From: Lasiosphaeria ovina | Lineage: Eukaryota; Ascomycota; Sordariomycetes; Sordariales; Lasiosphaeriaceae | Direction of reading: 5' to 3' | DNA: 64,000 nucleotides | NCBI GenBank assembly: GCA_033439765.1 | Contig: JAULSN010000002.1 | Span: forward strand, 4,092,001-4,156,000 | Position numbers and translations under genes: made by a program | In this document: in pieces, positions 45,682-56,729 of the stretch | How positions within the stretch are numbered: position 1 is the first letter of the stretch | Layout: each line of letters begins with the position of its first letter | The notes under the pieces: model-generated | The model's database searches: none | What the model was told of the DNA's origin: nothing | The model's input: only the letters and a program-made list of their open reading frames with translations

Positions 45682-47614
45682 TCAGGGGCTCTGAGAGCCG
45701 TCGTCTGAGTGGGCGACGATGCACGTCTCGACCCTCACCACTCCCCCACCACCACTACTGCCGCCTTGAGCCCCTTCTCCGGCCTCGGCCTTGCTGTTTC
45801 TGGCTGCTGCCTCGGGCTCGACGGCTCCCTTGTCGTCCTTTTCCCCTGAGCTGCGCGACCACACCCTCGTGTCGACGCTCGGCAGCACCGGGCTGAGCGG
45901 CCAGTCACCGCTACCGCTGCCGGTTTCGCTTGCACTTGTTCGGTCGGTATTACTTGCCCGCTTGGTCTTGCTCCACGGCAAAAACGGGTTCCCAATGGCC
46001 GTGCGGAAGATGGAGTGGTCCCGGACGCGCTGTTGCTGCTGCTGCTGCTGCTGCTGCTTGGGAGCCACGTGCGCAAGGGCGCCGAGGCTTGCCATGTCTG
46101 GCCAGGGGTTGCTGTTGTTTGCGCCATCGTCATTGTTGTCATCGCGAGAGGCTGAACCACCGGCGGCAGCCTGCGTGTGGCTGCGCGACAGGTGCTCGTA
46201 GGTTGGCAGTATGGAGCCCTTGCGAGAGCTGTTGCTGCCGCTGCCGCTGTTGCTAGCGCTGTTGCTGTTGCTGTTGCTATTGCTATTTCTACTAGAGTCA
46301 GCATCGTTTTACATCAAAAAGTCGTTGCATGGGGAGCCTCTTACCTAGTCTTCGTGCCGCCGCCGCCTGTGCTGCGCAGAGACGGCCGCCACCAGGAAGA
46401 GCCCGGCCAGCTGCGCGAGCCGTCGGCGCCGCGCCTGCTGTTGCTGCCGGGGTGGTACTCGTTATGGAGGCCGGGGAAGAAGCGGCCCAGCCCCAGGGCG
46501 AGCAGGTACCTGCGGTACTGGTTGAAGGCCTCGGGGGTGGTGCCGAAGGTGCCGAAGATGGCCAGCGACGTGAGGGCGGGGACGTAGTTGATGAGCAGCT
46601 CGTTGTACGTCAGCAGGTCCGATGTGGTGAAGGTGACCGAGTGCATGTTGAACGGGGCCGGGCCGTGGTGGATGGCGTCGTAGTCGTACGCGACCGTCCA
46701 CGGCATGCCCAGGCGCATGTTGAAGACGAACAGGATCAGCACCAGCGGCAGCATGACCACGAGGATGCTGATGGTCACAAAGTATAGCTTGGTCCGCACC
46801 CGCAGCTGCCGCGCCGACGCCTCGCTGCTCTGCGACCGTATCACCTCGCGCGTCGTCTTCTCGATCTTTCGGTACCGCACAAACGTCAAGACTGCCAGAC
46901 AACCATCCAGTCAGCTAAAGCACGGATAAGAAAACACAAGACAGAAAGACAAGAAAACTCACCAGCCAATGCGGATGCCCCTATCGTGACGAACACGGGC
47001 GGTAGCACAAAAAAGACCAGAAACACCCAGTCGGGGTCGTAGAAGGCGGTGCACCCGATCAGGGGCGAGACGTTGTAGCGGACAAGAATAACAAGAAATG
47101 TGAGGGCGACCTGCAGCAGCGGGCAGGCGAAGATGACGGCGGCCGAGACGACGCCTTGGCGGCGGCGCTCGCGGGGGGTCAGGCTCGTAACCCGCTGCAG
47201 GGCGACCTTGGCGGTGAGGCCGCGCATGATCTCGAAGAGCGCGGCGTGGAAGGCCATGTTGAGCGGGAAGTAGACGTAGGTCTGGACGTCGCACCAGCCG
47301 TCGCCGGCCCACCACTCGGCGACGTTGTTGTCGCGCCAGATCAGCGCGTTGACCACGTATATCGTGTTGAGCACCATGGATATGACGCAGAACACGGTGG
47401 CCGCGAACTCGCCGCTGCGCCACAGCAGCCGTGCCGGCGTCGCCGTGATGGCCACGCCGAGGATCCCCAGGAACACGCGGAAGAACAGGTTGACCTGCAG
47501 CGACGGCGTCGTGTACGGCGGGCCCGGCCCGATGCGAACCTCGGGCGTCGTGGTGAAGCCCAGCCGGGCCGTCATCGCGAGGTACTCCGAGGCGTTGAGC
47601 GAAAGGGAGTCCAT
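45682..47614 (-). CDS. STE3: STE3/PRE-1-type a-factor pheromone receptor (GPCR)
   Basis: Three exons, 47614-46963, 46891-46345 and 46291-45682, encode 602 residues. The introns are 71 and 53 nt. STE3 receptors sit in the plasma membrane and bind lipopeptide pheromone, signalling through a heterotrimeric G protein during mating. Seven hydrophobic segments lie in about 25-305. Family landmarks are NLFFRVFLGILG, ARLLWRSGEFAATVFCVISMVLNTIYVVNALIW, GWCDVQTYVYFPLNMAFHAALFEIMR, RVTSLTPRERRRQ, LIGCTAFYDPDWVFLVFFVLPPVFV and VRYRKIEKTTREV. The long C-terminal tail (about 400-602) is Asn/Ser-rich, then has nine or so glutamines, and ends VRVETCIVAHSDDGSQSP. The start is the ATG at 47614. No mating-type gene is nearby, as expected since receptors are usually unlinked to MAT. 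Confidence 0.92.
46030..46057. repeat. CTG/CAG repeat encoding polyglutamine in STE3
   Basis: About nine triplets, in frame, in the cytosolic tail of the receptor. Confidence 0.9.
46228..46291. repeat. (GTTGCT)n-like repeat encoding Asn/Ser in STE3
   Basis: Imperfect hexamer repeats on the + strand read as alternating Asn-Ser on the coding strand at the start of exon 3. Confidence 0.85.
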
Positions 47615-48681
47615 GTTTGAGGGCAAGGATGATGACTCCAGAGTCGGTCAGGGTCAGGAGAGAAAGGTGGCCTTTAAAAGAAGATATTAATGGACGGCAG
47701 ATGGAAAAGAGTGATGATGTGCTGGCGAGATTGAAAAGACAGGATAGTCGGGGAGAGACACTCGACAAAGTCCGTGAAGAGTGAAGGATCGAAGTGCAGA
47801 AAGAAGAAGAAGAGGAGGAGGAAGAAGAAGAAGAAGAAGAAGACGTAGTAGAGACCGACGGTGAGTGTAGAGAGCAGAGAACCAGTCGGTGGCAGCAGGC
47901 AGGTAATAAGTAGTAGGGCTCGCCATGCTCTATTGATGTGTTTGAAGCTTGGCGCCCTTTGAAGCTGCTCTGGCAGAGGTAGGTGGTGGTGCTCAATTGT
48001 GACCCACCGAGACAATTGGGACGGGCGGGCGGGCGAGCTCAGGGGCTTGTTTATTGAGGTTCTATTCAGACCCCAAAAGGGAAAGGAGGCTCCACCAACA
48101 ATAGAGCACTCAAAGTCTCAAACACTCCAGCTTCGCTTCGCCGGCCACCACCACAAAGACGGGACCGCACACATGGGATGAAAACTCGTATGAACGCAAT
48201 CTGGGAGCTCTCTGGTTTCGGACGGACGGTTCGAGATGTGATGCATCGCAAGGTCTGGCCCCGGCGAGACTCTTCAATTCGACCTCTGCCTACACTGTAT
48301 TCCTAATACGGGTAAAACCGTAAACCCCCCCCCCCCCCTCCCCCCCGGGTTCAGAGCACCGCCAACTCAACGTCACACGCACACGTCCTCAGACGCACAC
48401 ATCACACATCAAATCTTACGAGATATCCGAGTCATTTTAACTTGACGGAAAAGAGATTTTGTGAGGAATTAATACTGAAAAAAAAATACGGAATACTGCA
48501 TAATACAACGCATCGCAGCAAAAGCAGCCCCCCCGCCCCCGTGTACCACAATCTTGGAGCCTCGTACAAATCAACCTGATTACTTCCAATTGGGTATAAG
48601 CTTTGCCATCCACTCGGCCGCACCTTCATGCTTTTCGTCGTTTACTCGTTTGCCCACCGGGAAAAGGACCTCGTCCTCTCC
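47615..48681. other. STE3 upstream region and HAM1-like 3' flank
   Basis: No gene found. A purine-rich GAA/GAG tract at 47799-47844 and C-rich tract at 48325-48347 are the main features. The half near 47615 should hold the STE3 promoter and leader. Confidence 0.45.
47799..47844. repeat. (GAA/GAG)n purine tract
   Basis: About 45 nt of triplet purine repeat, 185 bp upstream of the STE3 start; on the transcribed strand it is a pyrimidine tract that may lie in the 5' leader. Confidence 0.85.
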
Positions 48682-51507
48682 CTAAGATCTGATCGCTGCT
48701 GTCGCAGGAGTGATGACACTCGGCTTGACTTTACTGTTCGGCACTGCGCTGCCATTCAGGGCATATCCGTTTTGTCCCGCGGGAGCGCTCAGGCCGGGCT
48801 GGCTGCTTGCGGCGTGCGCCTTGCGCGTGATGCGCGGGGCGCTTGGGATGTCGCGGCTCTTTGCCGCCTTGCCGATAGAGAAGACGGGGCTCTCCCAACG
48901 GTCACCCTTGCGGGCGAGCTCCTTGTACTCAGTGGCCTTGGAGCTGATGCCGCCCGGCAGGTGGATGTTGGGGAAGATGCTGTCTTCCTTAGTGATGGCA
49001 TAGTTGACCTTCTTATCCGCCACCGCCCCTTGCGCCTTCTGCTTGCCCAGGAGTATCTGCTTCTGGGCTGCCGAGACGTAGCGGCTGTAGATGTTGGGTA
49101 CCTGCTCAGGGTCCTCGCGGGCCTCGTCAAGCGCCCGATCGGCCTCAAGCTTGATGTTGTACATGATGGTGTCGAGCTTCTTGGCCTGGTCACGGATCGC
49201 CTTCTCGAGCGCCTTCTGAAGGCCGGGACGCAAGACCTTGAGCATCAAGGGTTTGAAAAGATTGAACAGCAGCTTGTGGCTGGACTTGACGAGCTTAATG
49301 TGGAGATGGTTGACATCCACGTCCACCTTGTCAATCTTGAAGAAGTTCTGCGAGTCCCTCTCATCGGCCGTGGCCATCTTCATGCGGAAGGTGAAGCCTT
49401 CCCCAGCTAGGAGAATGTTGGCAACGCCAGTGTCGGTCAGCGAGGGGAAGCCCTGCTTGCGCTTGATGTAGTAGCTGACGTCGCGCAGATCCATCTGGAT
49501 GCCTGCCACCTTGACATCAATCGAGTGTTTATTCTTGTTTGCCAGATTCTTGCGCCCAAAGCGCATGTAGTTCTCGCTAGCAATTTCGAGCACATTGGGC
49601 ATGAAGTTGTCACTCTCGAGTACGAGATTCTCGATGATGGCGTCAAACTGGGGATCCGAGTACTCGATGCGTGGGACCGGAATATAGGCCACATTCTCGA
49701 AGACGGCGGGAATGATAACTTCTGTCAGATCCTTGATGAGATGGGGCTTGAACGTCGGCTTGCCGTTTTCATCGTTGCCCAGATCCGTGAATAGCTTGGT
49801 AAGCGATTGGCCAAACGCCGTGTTCTGCGGGTCCTGATCGAACTGATCGGCCACGAACTTGATCTCGTCCACGATGCGGTCCGTGTGGGCACGGTATTTG
49901 TTACGCAGAAGGTAATTGCCATGGTCGTAGAGCCGGTTCCACTCTTCATTGGAGGCGTCGTCCAGGATGTAACCCTGCTCCTGAAGGCATCGCCGGACGT
50001 AGCGGTTCATCGACTTGAACCAGTTGCGTAGCTCCTCGTCTTTGTCCGAGTCCTCGTAAATCGTATTAATCGAGGCCCAAAGATCATCAGTCGAGGTGCC
50101 GTTGGCGAACCGCTCAATCAACGTCTAGAAGTTGTTAGTGTTGGTCGGCAGTGATGGTTTGGCAGCATGTCACCCTTGAAAACATACCTTGAGGTCACCT
50201 TCGGCCTGGGCAAGACCGGAGCGCGCGTCCTGCACGGTACCCGAACCGCCCTTGGCCAGCCGGTTCGCGTGAGAACCGTACTCCTCGGCCAAATCGAGCA
50301 GGGTCTCGATAGCTCGATTGTAATCGGGATGCTGCTGGCACTCGAGGACCATTTTCTGAAGCACACTGTTAGATCAATCACCACAAACAAGCGCATGCTA
50401 GAGCGTACCTTGAGGCGCCAGACAGTCTGGTCACGACGTTCCTGAGGCATCTTTTTGGAGAAATAGGCCTTGGTGCGGGCCCGATACTCGTCGGCCTTGG
50501 TTCGTGCCTTCTCCTTGGTCTCGTCGTCAAGGTTGGCGTCCACACGGCGCTTTGCGGCGTCGGCGGCAGCATACGCACCGCCCTGGGCGTCGACTCCCGA
50601 TGAAGCTCCGGTCTGACGATCCTGAGCCGCAGTAGACGCTAGGTCCCGAGGGTCCGATGATCCCGAGGGGTGGGCGGCTGACGTGCCTTCGTTGGCGATG
50701 GCCTTGGCATCTTCCTTGGGGTTGCCCTTGTATACCTTCTGAGCCTTGCTCTTCATGGTTTCCTTGGACTTTTGAAAGTCGGGAGCCTCGTGCCAAGTGT
50801 TGTCCTCGGCAGGTCTGTCGATCTGGGAAAGATCTTCGTTTGAGGGCTTGACGCGAGCAGCGGCATTAGTTGCGGCATCGCCCGCCATGTCACGGATGAG
50901 GATGGTGGCATCCTTGACTGTTAGAAGTCAGCGCCGTATCCAACACAAACATAGGGATATAAGAGGAGCGGGGATGCATACGCAGCTTTCGGAACTGGCC
51001 GTTGGTGATGATCAGGGTGCCCAACGTGCGGAGGCCCTCGAGCGCCTGGTTGCCGTGCTGCTGGGCCGTCTCCTTATCGACGGGAGCTCCAGGAACCGAA
51101 ACAGCCTTGGTGTCAAACTGCTGGGTTTGCCAAATGAAGTCCTGGAGCAAGTTGCCCTCGTTCTTGGACAGGAGCAGGTGTTTGGCCTGCTTGACAACAT
51201 CTCTCACGTCGGCTACGAGCGCCTTGCCTTCAGTGGAGAGCTTGTCCGAGGGGCTCGCGAGTGCCTTAGACTCGAGGAAGCTGTTCAGGGCGACATCGAT
51301 CTGGTCGTTCTGCGGAGCCAGTTAGCCACCTGCAATGTGATGTGCTGTGCAGCAAGGACATGGACATTGGGTGAAACCTACCGAAGGAACCTTGCCGTTC
51401 TGGAATGCATTGACGATGCCGTAGATTTGGAGTTTGCGGTTGACATCCGCCTCTTTCTGTTTGATGTCTGTGGGTTTGTTCACATTGTGGGATCCGGTGG
51501 TAGCCAT
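48682..51507 (-). CDS. HAM1-like protein (BPI/LBP-like lipid-binding fold)
   Basis: Five exons, 51507-51382, 51309-50982, 50917-50409, 50355-50188 and 50124-48682, encode 857 residues; introns are 72, 64, 53 and 63 nt, all in consistent phase. The N-terminal half shows NDQIDVALNSFLES, LSTEGKALVADVRDVVKQAKHLLLSKNEGNLLQDFIWQT and LRTLGTLIITNGQFRKLLKDATILIRDMAGDAA, typical of the fungal HAM1-like N-terminal region. A charged, disordered insert (about 160-280) follows. The second half, with WKSMNRYVRRCLQEQGYILDD-like helices (WFKSMNRYVRRCLQEQGYI), YIPVPRIEYSDPQFDAIIENLVLESDNFMPNVLEI and DLRDVSYYIKRKQGFPSLTDTGVANILLAGEGFTFRMKM, resembles a tubular lipid-binding fold. The Ala/Ser-rich tail is disordered. 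Family (DUF4449/HAM1-like) is likely; ligand and location are unknown. Confidence 0.82.
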
Positions 51508-53701
51508 CGTGACGCGAGTACCTGCTCGTCCTGGGGGGACGCGCACGCTGGAGATGGGAGCAGGCACACAGGATAAGGGGGTTGGGTGGTTGTGGTGGTT
51601 GGATTATTAGGATGGAGGTGTGGATATCACAAAACAAGTGTGCTGTCGGAGAGATGCTGCGTGTTTTGTCGGTTCGCGGCCTTGTTTGCAAGATATTAAA
51701 GCCTTTCAAAGCGAAAGCCAAAGCGAAAGCAATGGGCTGGTGTCTGGATTGAGGAGAGTAGTAGTGTAAGGTGGGCGGGGGGAAATTGGTGACTCGGAGG
51801 CCCGAGACAGTTCGTTTATAGAGTAGAGTAATGTAGCAAGCTGAGGTAGCTGGCCGGGTCATGTCCCCTCTGGAGATGACGTGGGACTGGCAATCGTTAC
51901 TATATGGTAAAATATGGATTGCGTCATAGGGAAGGCGCGAACACACACACGCAGCTGCCTTGAATCGTCTCCCATATGCCCACGCTGTGCAGCATAAGGT
52001 CAGGGGAGTGGGTATGGGGCACCTAGATGGGGAGAATGAGATTGGATCGTTTCTATAGACAGCTTAGGAACACGGCAGGGGGCTGGCCGGAGCTGGCCAC
52101 TGGCTACGGGACGATCGCCCAAAGCAGGGAGCAAGCTCCCGGGACCACCAAGACTTCCAAGACCCAAGATGGATGTCGCATGCGTCACAGCTCTGTCGTC
52201 GCCCGTTGCTCTCTGGGATGGCTTTGTTGTCGTCCAAACAAAGACGATGGGATGCCGCCAAGCTCCAACCGAAGGCAGGCCCTCGCACCGGATAGCAGAC
52301 CATCATGCCCCTGTGCAGCTACGCAGCTTGTGCTTTCCTCGAGAGCGCTGGTTACTACTACCGGTAGTATGGCCAGCCGGGAAATCGCCAGGAAGGCACC
52401 CGTGGCGCGTTGACCGATCGTGGCTGCCGCTGGGGGGGATGAGGGCTCGGCCGTCGTCGGAATTGTGCACTACACACAAGCCTAGACTTGAGCTAGAGGA
52501 GGAAGGAGGTGGGAACAGCTACTCGCGCAGCAGCAGCGCAGTGTCAGTGTCAGTGTCAGTGTCAATGTCAGACAACAGCACAAGGGGGAAATTGTGCTGT
52601 GGTGCCTGTAAACCGAAAGCGCAACACCCAAAGACAAGACCGAAGTAAAGTTGCGATCTATGACGTCAATGGCGGGACCAGTTTCCCTCCAGTTTGTATC
52701 CGGGGGCGCCTAAAACGTCAGAACCTGCTAGCGTCGAGCCACGGACTCGGAGACCAGTTGGGCCAGCCACAACTGCCCGCTGGAACAGAGTAAAACAAGC
52801 GAAGATCTGGGACCTGGCTCGCACGACTTGCAGCTTACCGGAGCAGACGCTCCATTATGCATGCAGTCGGTAAGGCTGCAAGATGAGCAGCAGCCCGCTC
52901 GATTCATTATCGTTCAAGCCTTTCAACAATCGGCTGAAATGAGTGTGATGTAGGTGGCCGATGCATAAATATAGCCACCTACTGCGTAGCGCAAGTACGG
53001 CGTGCCGAGGGCGATAGTGATAGTATTGGTAGTCGTCTGCAACTCTGCATTATCGCTGTCCAGGTCTCACTATTATTAACGGGGTGAGACACAACAACAC
53101 TTCAGCTCAGGCGACCCACCACACCACGTGACCGCTGCAGAAAGCGCCCGGAACGTTCCGTTGCCAAGGCCGCAGCCAGCCCATTCCTCAGCGATCCTGT
53201 CGTTTAAACAAAGCACTCCGCAACTGCCAAGCTGAGAAAGGAAGTCACATGATCTCAATGGCGAGGACGGCTTGGCGTGGTGGTCCTATTGTGCAGTGGC
53301 ACACAAGGCAAGCCGCGTGTGCGCCTTGCAGCAGGAATGGAGGGAGAGAGAGAACGGTCTCCGCTTTTCGCGAACCACCCCTGAGGAGAAAGACTTGGTT
53401 GCGCAACAACACAACTTTGGCTTCCATCAACTTACTTACCCCTAGTTTTGATTAACCGCACATCGCCAAACCTAGCCGACATATCTTGCCATGGTTACAC
53501 CTACAAACGCGCCTCCTAACATATTTCTTAGCAATAGGATTTACGGATACTTGTGCCTGTTATAGCATAGGCACGGGTTGCGCGTGCGCAGCCGATCAAC
53601 CAACTACGCTCCCTAGTCCTGTGGGCAAAAGCCCCTCCGGCTAGCCCCGTCCCCGCGCCCGCGCCCGCGCTCGCGCGCGAGTCACGAAAACACGGAAAAA
53701 A
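51508..53701. other. Intergenic region between HAM1-like and DOT1
   Basis: Both flanking genes point away from this 2.2-kb gap, so it holds their promoters. No supported ORF. A (CAGTGT)n repeat lies at 52539-52570 and a CG-rich (CGCCCG)n stretch at 53646-53676, just before the DOT1 start. Confidence 0.45.
52539..52570. repeat. (CAGTGT)n hexamer repeat
   Basis: Four to five units, the last one with a G-to-A change. Confidence 0.85.
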
Positions 53702-55292
53702 ATGAGCATTTTCAACCAGAAATCCAAGTTCAAGGTCAAAGCCGACATCCGCGCCGTGCGGCAGGCCGTCGAACCGACAGCCCGACCGAAGCCTAAGCAG
53801 CAGCAGCAGCTTTCCGCAGCCGGCGCGAGCGGGAGCCGACGACGCGCATCGCCGTCAGGCGGCGGTAGCGGCGGCGGCAGCACCCCGCGCGCGTCGCCCA
53901 GGCCCGGGTCCGTCGCAGCGGCTCGGCAGCGGCACAGGCTGCAGAGCGCGTCGCCGCTCCCGCCGTCGGGCGACGAGGGGGGGAACAGTCGCAAGAGGCG
54001 CGCCGTGTCCAGCCGGTCGCCCGCGAGCCCCAACTTCTCCGAGTCGGGCGACGACGACGAGGAGGACGACTGGGAAGAGAGCCTCGATGCGCGCAAGCGG
54101 AGCAAGCGCGTCCACCAGCCGCGCGCGGACCCGAACCGGTCCTTTGCGCATCCGAAGCTCTGGGCGGGCGGCGACGAGAACACGGAGCGCCTCCCGATAC
54201 TGCACGCCAACGACGTCGCGTCGCTAGAACAAAAGTGCCAGCCTGCTCTCGAGCTCGCGCAGGAAGACGTCGCCATAAAACTGCAATATCCGGGGGCCAG
54301 GTATCCAGAACGGTAAGCTATCCCCGGTGACATTTCGGTAGTAGGGGGAGCTCACTAACAATGCCCCCGCTTTTAGTTACGAGCTGGTATGGGGAAAGGA
54401 CAAAATCGAGGCGGTTAAGGACATCGTGAAAGTTGTAAATTTTGTGGCTTCGATCTATCTGAACGACGAGGATGCCAAGCCATTTCTAGACCAGAGTACC
54501 GGCATCTGCCGCCGGTTGGAAAAGAGCAGGAACACAAAAGACGGCGCGGGGTTCAAGGCGGCAGTCAAGGAATACAACGAACGCCTTCTGGGCCTTCAGC
54601 GAAAGGGTGTCATTGCGAAGAACCTAGGCGATCTGTGTGGGATCCTCCGCGAACTCATTGCCTTCATTCTTGACCAAATATATGACCGCACCGTTGCGCC
54701 AAACGTCGAGCTGCTCTCCAAATACGAAAATGGCACCGACAACGTATACGGCGAGCTGCTCCATCCTTTCATCTCTGACATACTCGAGCGGGCCGGTTTG
54801 ACGTCCGACAAGGTTTTCGTCGACCTCGGCTCGGGCGTCGGAAACGTCGTGCTTCAAGCCGCGCTGGAAACAGGGGCCGAGAGCTGGGGTTGTGAGATGA
54901 TGGAGAACGCCTGCAACCTTGCGGATGCTCAGAAACAGGAATTCTTGGCCCGGTGTCGTCTCTGGGGTCTTGCCCACGGGAGCGTGCACCTCGAAAGGGG
55001 TGACTTCCGGAAAAGCGAGAAGACACTGGCGGCTCTGAAAAGGGCCGACGTGGTACTAGTGAATAACCAGGCCTTTACAGCGCAGCTCAACGACAACCTC
55101 GTTAACATGTTCCTGGACTTGAAGCCTGGCTGCAAGATAATATCTCTCAAGACGTTTGTCCACGACAACAAAAATGCCGAGAATGACGTTGCGACTTCGA
55201 TTCTCGATGTCGAGCATTTGACGTATCCCGAGGAATACGTCAGCTGGACAAACGCGTCCGGCACCTTTTGCATCTCGACGAGGAAGGGCTAG
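53702..55292 (+). CDS. DOT1: Histone H3-K79 methyltransferase Dot1
   Basis: Exon 1 is 53702-54312 and exon 2 is 54377-55292, with a 64-nt intron (GTAAGC, branch CACTAAC, TTTTAG). Product is 508 residues. Dot1 methylates lysine 79 on the face of the nucleosome and affects silencing and checkpoint signalling. The N-terminal ~170 residues are disordered and basic ([28 protein letters not shown]), likely for nucleosome or nuclear binding, with an acidic [12 protein letters not shown] patch. The catalytic domain (about 200-505) shows [15 protein letters not shown]-like [25 protein letters not shown] motif [15 protein letters not shown] (from D353), [10 protein letters not shown], and [14 protein letters not shown] with the catalytic-pocket NN. 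It ends [14 protein letters not shown]. All expected active-site motifs are present. Convergent with ATG16. Confidence 0.95.
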
Positions 55293-55641
55293 CCTGGAGA
55301 TTATGGCGAGTCCGGTATTAGCGGTTGAACGAGTATTGAGTGTTGCGCTTGTAGGCGCTGGTCCGGGGGTCTCAGCGCTGGGGGGTTTAGTGTTTTTTCT
55401 TCATGATTACGGGGAAGCGGAATTGAGGAGTTTGTCTATTCATGTAACTGTATTGTCAGCAGTCTGGCATGGGACCGAAAAGGCGATCGGGAGCGGAATC
55501 GCGAGCTTGTATATACGTACCTTGTCCAGAATACCCTGTGGGAATTGAATCTTGAGAATTATGTGGCCGTTACCGGTTTTGTCGAGCGTATATGAATCGC
55601 CATGATTTCCCAGTGACGCCAAAGCCGGGGATGCCGTGTCA
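55293..55641. other. Intergenic gap between convergent DOT1 and ATG16
   Basis: 349 bp of probable 3' UTRs; nothing else recognised. Confidence 0.5.
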
Positions 55642-56356
55642 CTAGGCCCTACCGTTTCTCGAGTAGGGCTCGTTGGCTCTATTCATGGCATCGGCCTCCT
55701 GGCTGACTCGTTGTATGTAGCGCTCGACAAGCTGCTTGTTCTCGACCTCCTTGTCTCGGCGCCGCTTCTCCTCCATGTCGAGCTGCATGTTCAACACAGC
55801 CAGCTCGTCCTGCACGTCTGCTACCAGTTTGTTCTTGACTCGCAATTCTTCTTCCCGGTCTCGAAGCTTGATGGTCAGCGTCCGACGCTCGGCAGTTAGA
55901 TCCCGAATCATCTTTGCGTCGGCAGCGGTCCTGGTCCGTAACCGCACCAGTTCTTCCTCGGCGGTCTGTAGGCGATTCTGGAACTGGCCTTTCCCACGAA
56001 GAGCCTCTGCTAGATCGAACCGAAGCCGGGCAACGGCCGGGGAATCGCTAGCAGCATCGACATCAGGCATTGGGGACCCAGCAGTGCCCTTTGAAGCCGC
56101 TTGGCCCTTGCTGCCTAATGGAGACGTCTCTGAGAGCGCCTGGAGGGATGCCTTTTCTGCCTCGAGGGAGGATACACGGTCCACGAGATGAGAACCTGGG
56201 CCATTGAAGGTTAGCAAAACCGAGCGATCCTTCTGCGTCATCGAGATGGAGTGAGTGGGGGAACCGACAGGCGTCGATAATCTCGCGGCTGGCGGGGTTC
56301 TGCTGTCGCTCGGCATCGCGGATGCCCTTCAGAAACTCGTCTCGCCAGCCCGACAT
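55642..56356 (-). CDS. ATG16: Autophagy protein Atg16
   Basis: Exon 1 is 56356-56269 and exon 2 is 56195-55642, with a 73-nt intron (donor GTCGGT, branch GCTAAC, acceptor CCAG). Product is 213 residues. Atg16 binds Atg5 and dimerises to bring Atg12-Atg5 to the phagophore, where the complex promotes Atg8 lipidation. The N-terminal WRDEFLKGIRDAERQ (4-18) matches the Atg5-binding helix. Splicing gives REIIDACSHLVDRVSSLEAEKASLQAL, and a coiled coil continues through EELVRLRTRTAADAKMIRDLTAERRTLTIKLRDREEELRVKNKLVADVQDELAVLNMQLDMEEKRRRDKEVENKQLVERYIQR. There is no WD40 domain, as usual in fungi. An Ala/Ser-rich gap (about 55-85) separates the helices. Divergent from VPS16 across 373 bp. Confidence 0.92.
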
Positions 56357-56578
56357 GGTGTTGCAATTCTGGTTTGAGATGGGAGGGTAGATGAGAAGGT
56401 CAAGGTGTCGAAATGTGGGCGGATGTGATGTTCTAGTCGCAAGTTAAACTCGGCCAGAACCTACAGCTGTAGACTAAAAGTCAAGTTGGGTCCTTAGTGC
56501 GGTCACAAGCCCGCGATCGTTTGTCAGAGGGTTTCAAGGTGCAGGTGGGCTGGAGCTATCGGGCGGGGAGCTGGGGGT

Positions 56579-56604
56579 CTGTGCTGTGCTGTGCTGTGCT
56601 GTGC
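56579..56604. repeat. (TGTGC)n pentamer repeat
   Basis: Five units of a pentamer between ATG16 and VPS16, about 130 bp before the VPS16 ATG. Confidence 0.88.
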
Positions 56605-56706
56605 GCTAAGTTCCAGGTTGTCATCAGCTGACAGGGGTTGTCCAAGGTGCCCAGATCCACCTGGCACAGGCAGCTCAAGGCCAGCACTAGACGATTCCGC
56701 AACACC

Positions 56707-56718
56707 ATGGGGACCTGA
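56707..56718 (+). promoter_or_regulatory. Minimal uORF upstream of VPS16
   Basis: ATG GGG ACC TGA reads Met-Gly-Thr-stop and ends 11 nt before the main ATG. Its context (AACACCATGG) is stronger than that of the main start (GACAATGG). If included in the mRNA it could lower VPS16 translation. Whether transcription starts upstream of it is unknown. Confidence 0.45.
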
Positions 56719-56729
56719 CAAGGAAGACA

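Larger units (their letters stand above)
56357..56729. promoter_or_regulatory. Shared upstream region ATG16 / VPS16
   Basis: Only 373 bp separate the two divergent start codons, so the promoters must overlap or abut. It contains a (TGTGC)n tract (56579-56604) and, on the VPS16 side, a minimal upstream ORF. Specific factor sites are not assigned. Confidence 0.6.
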
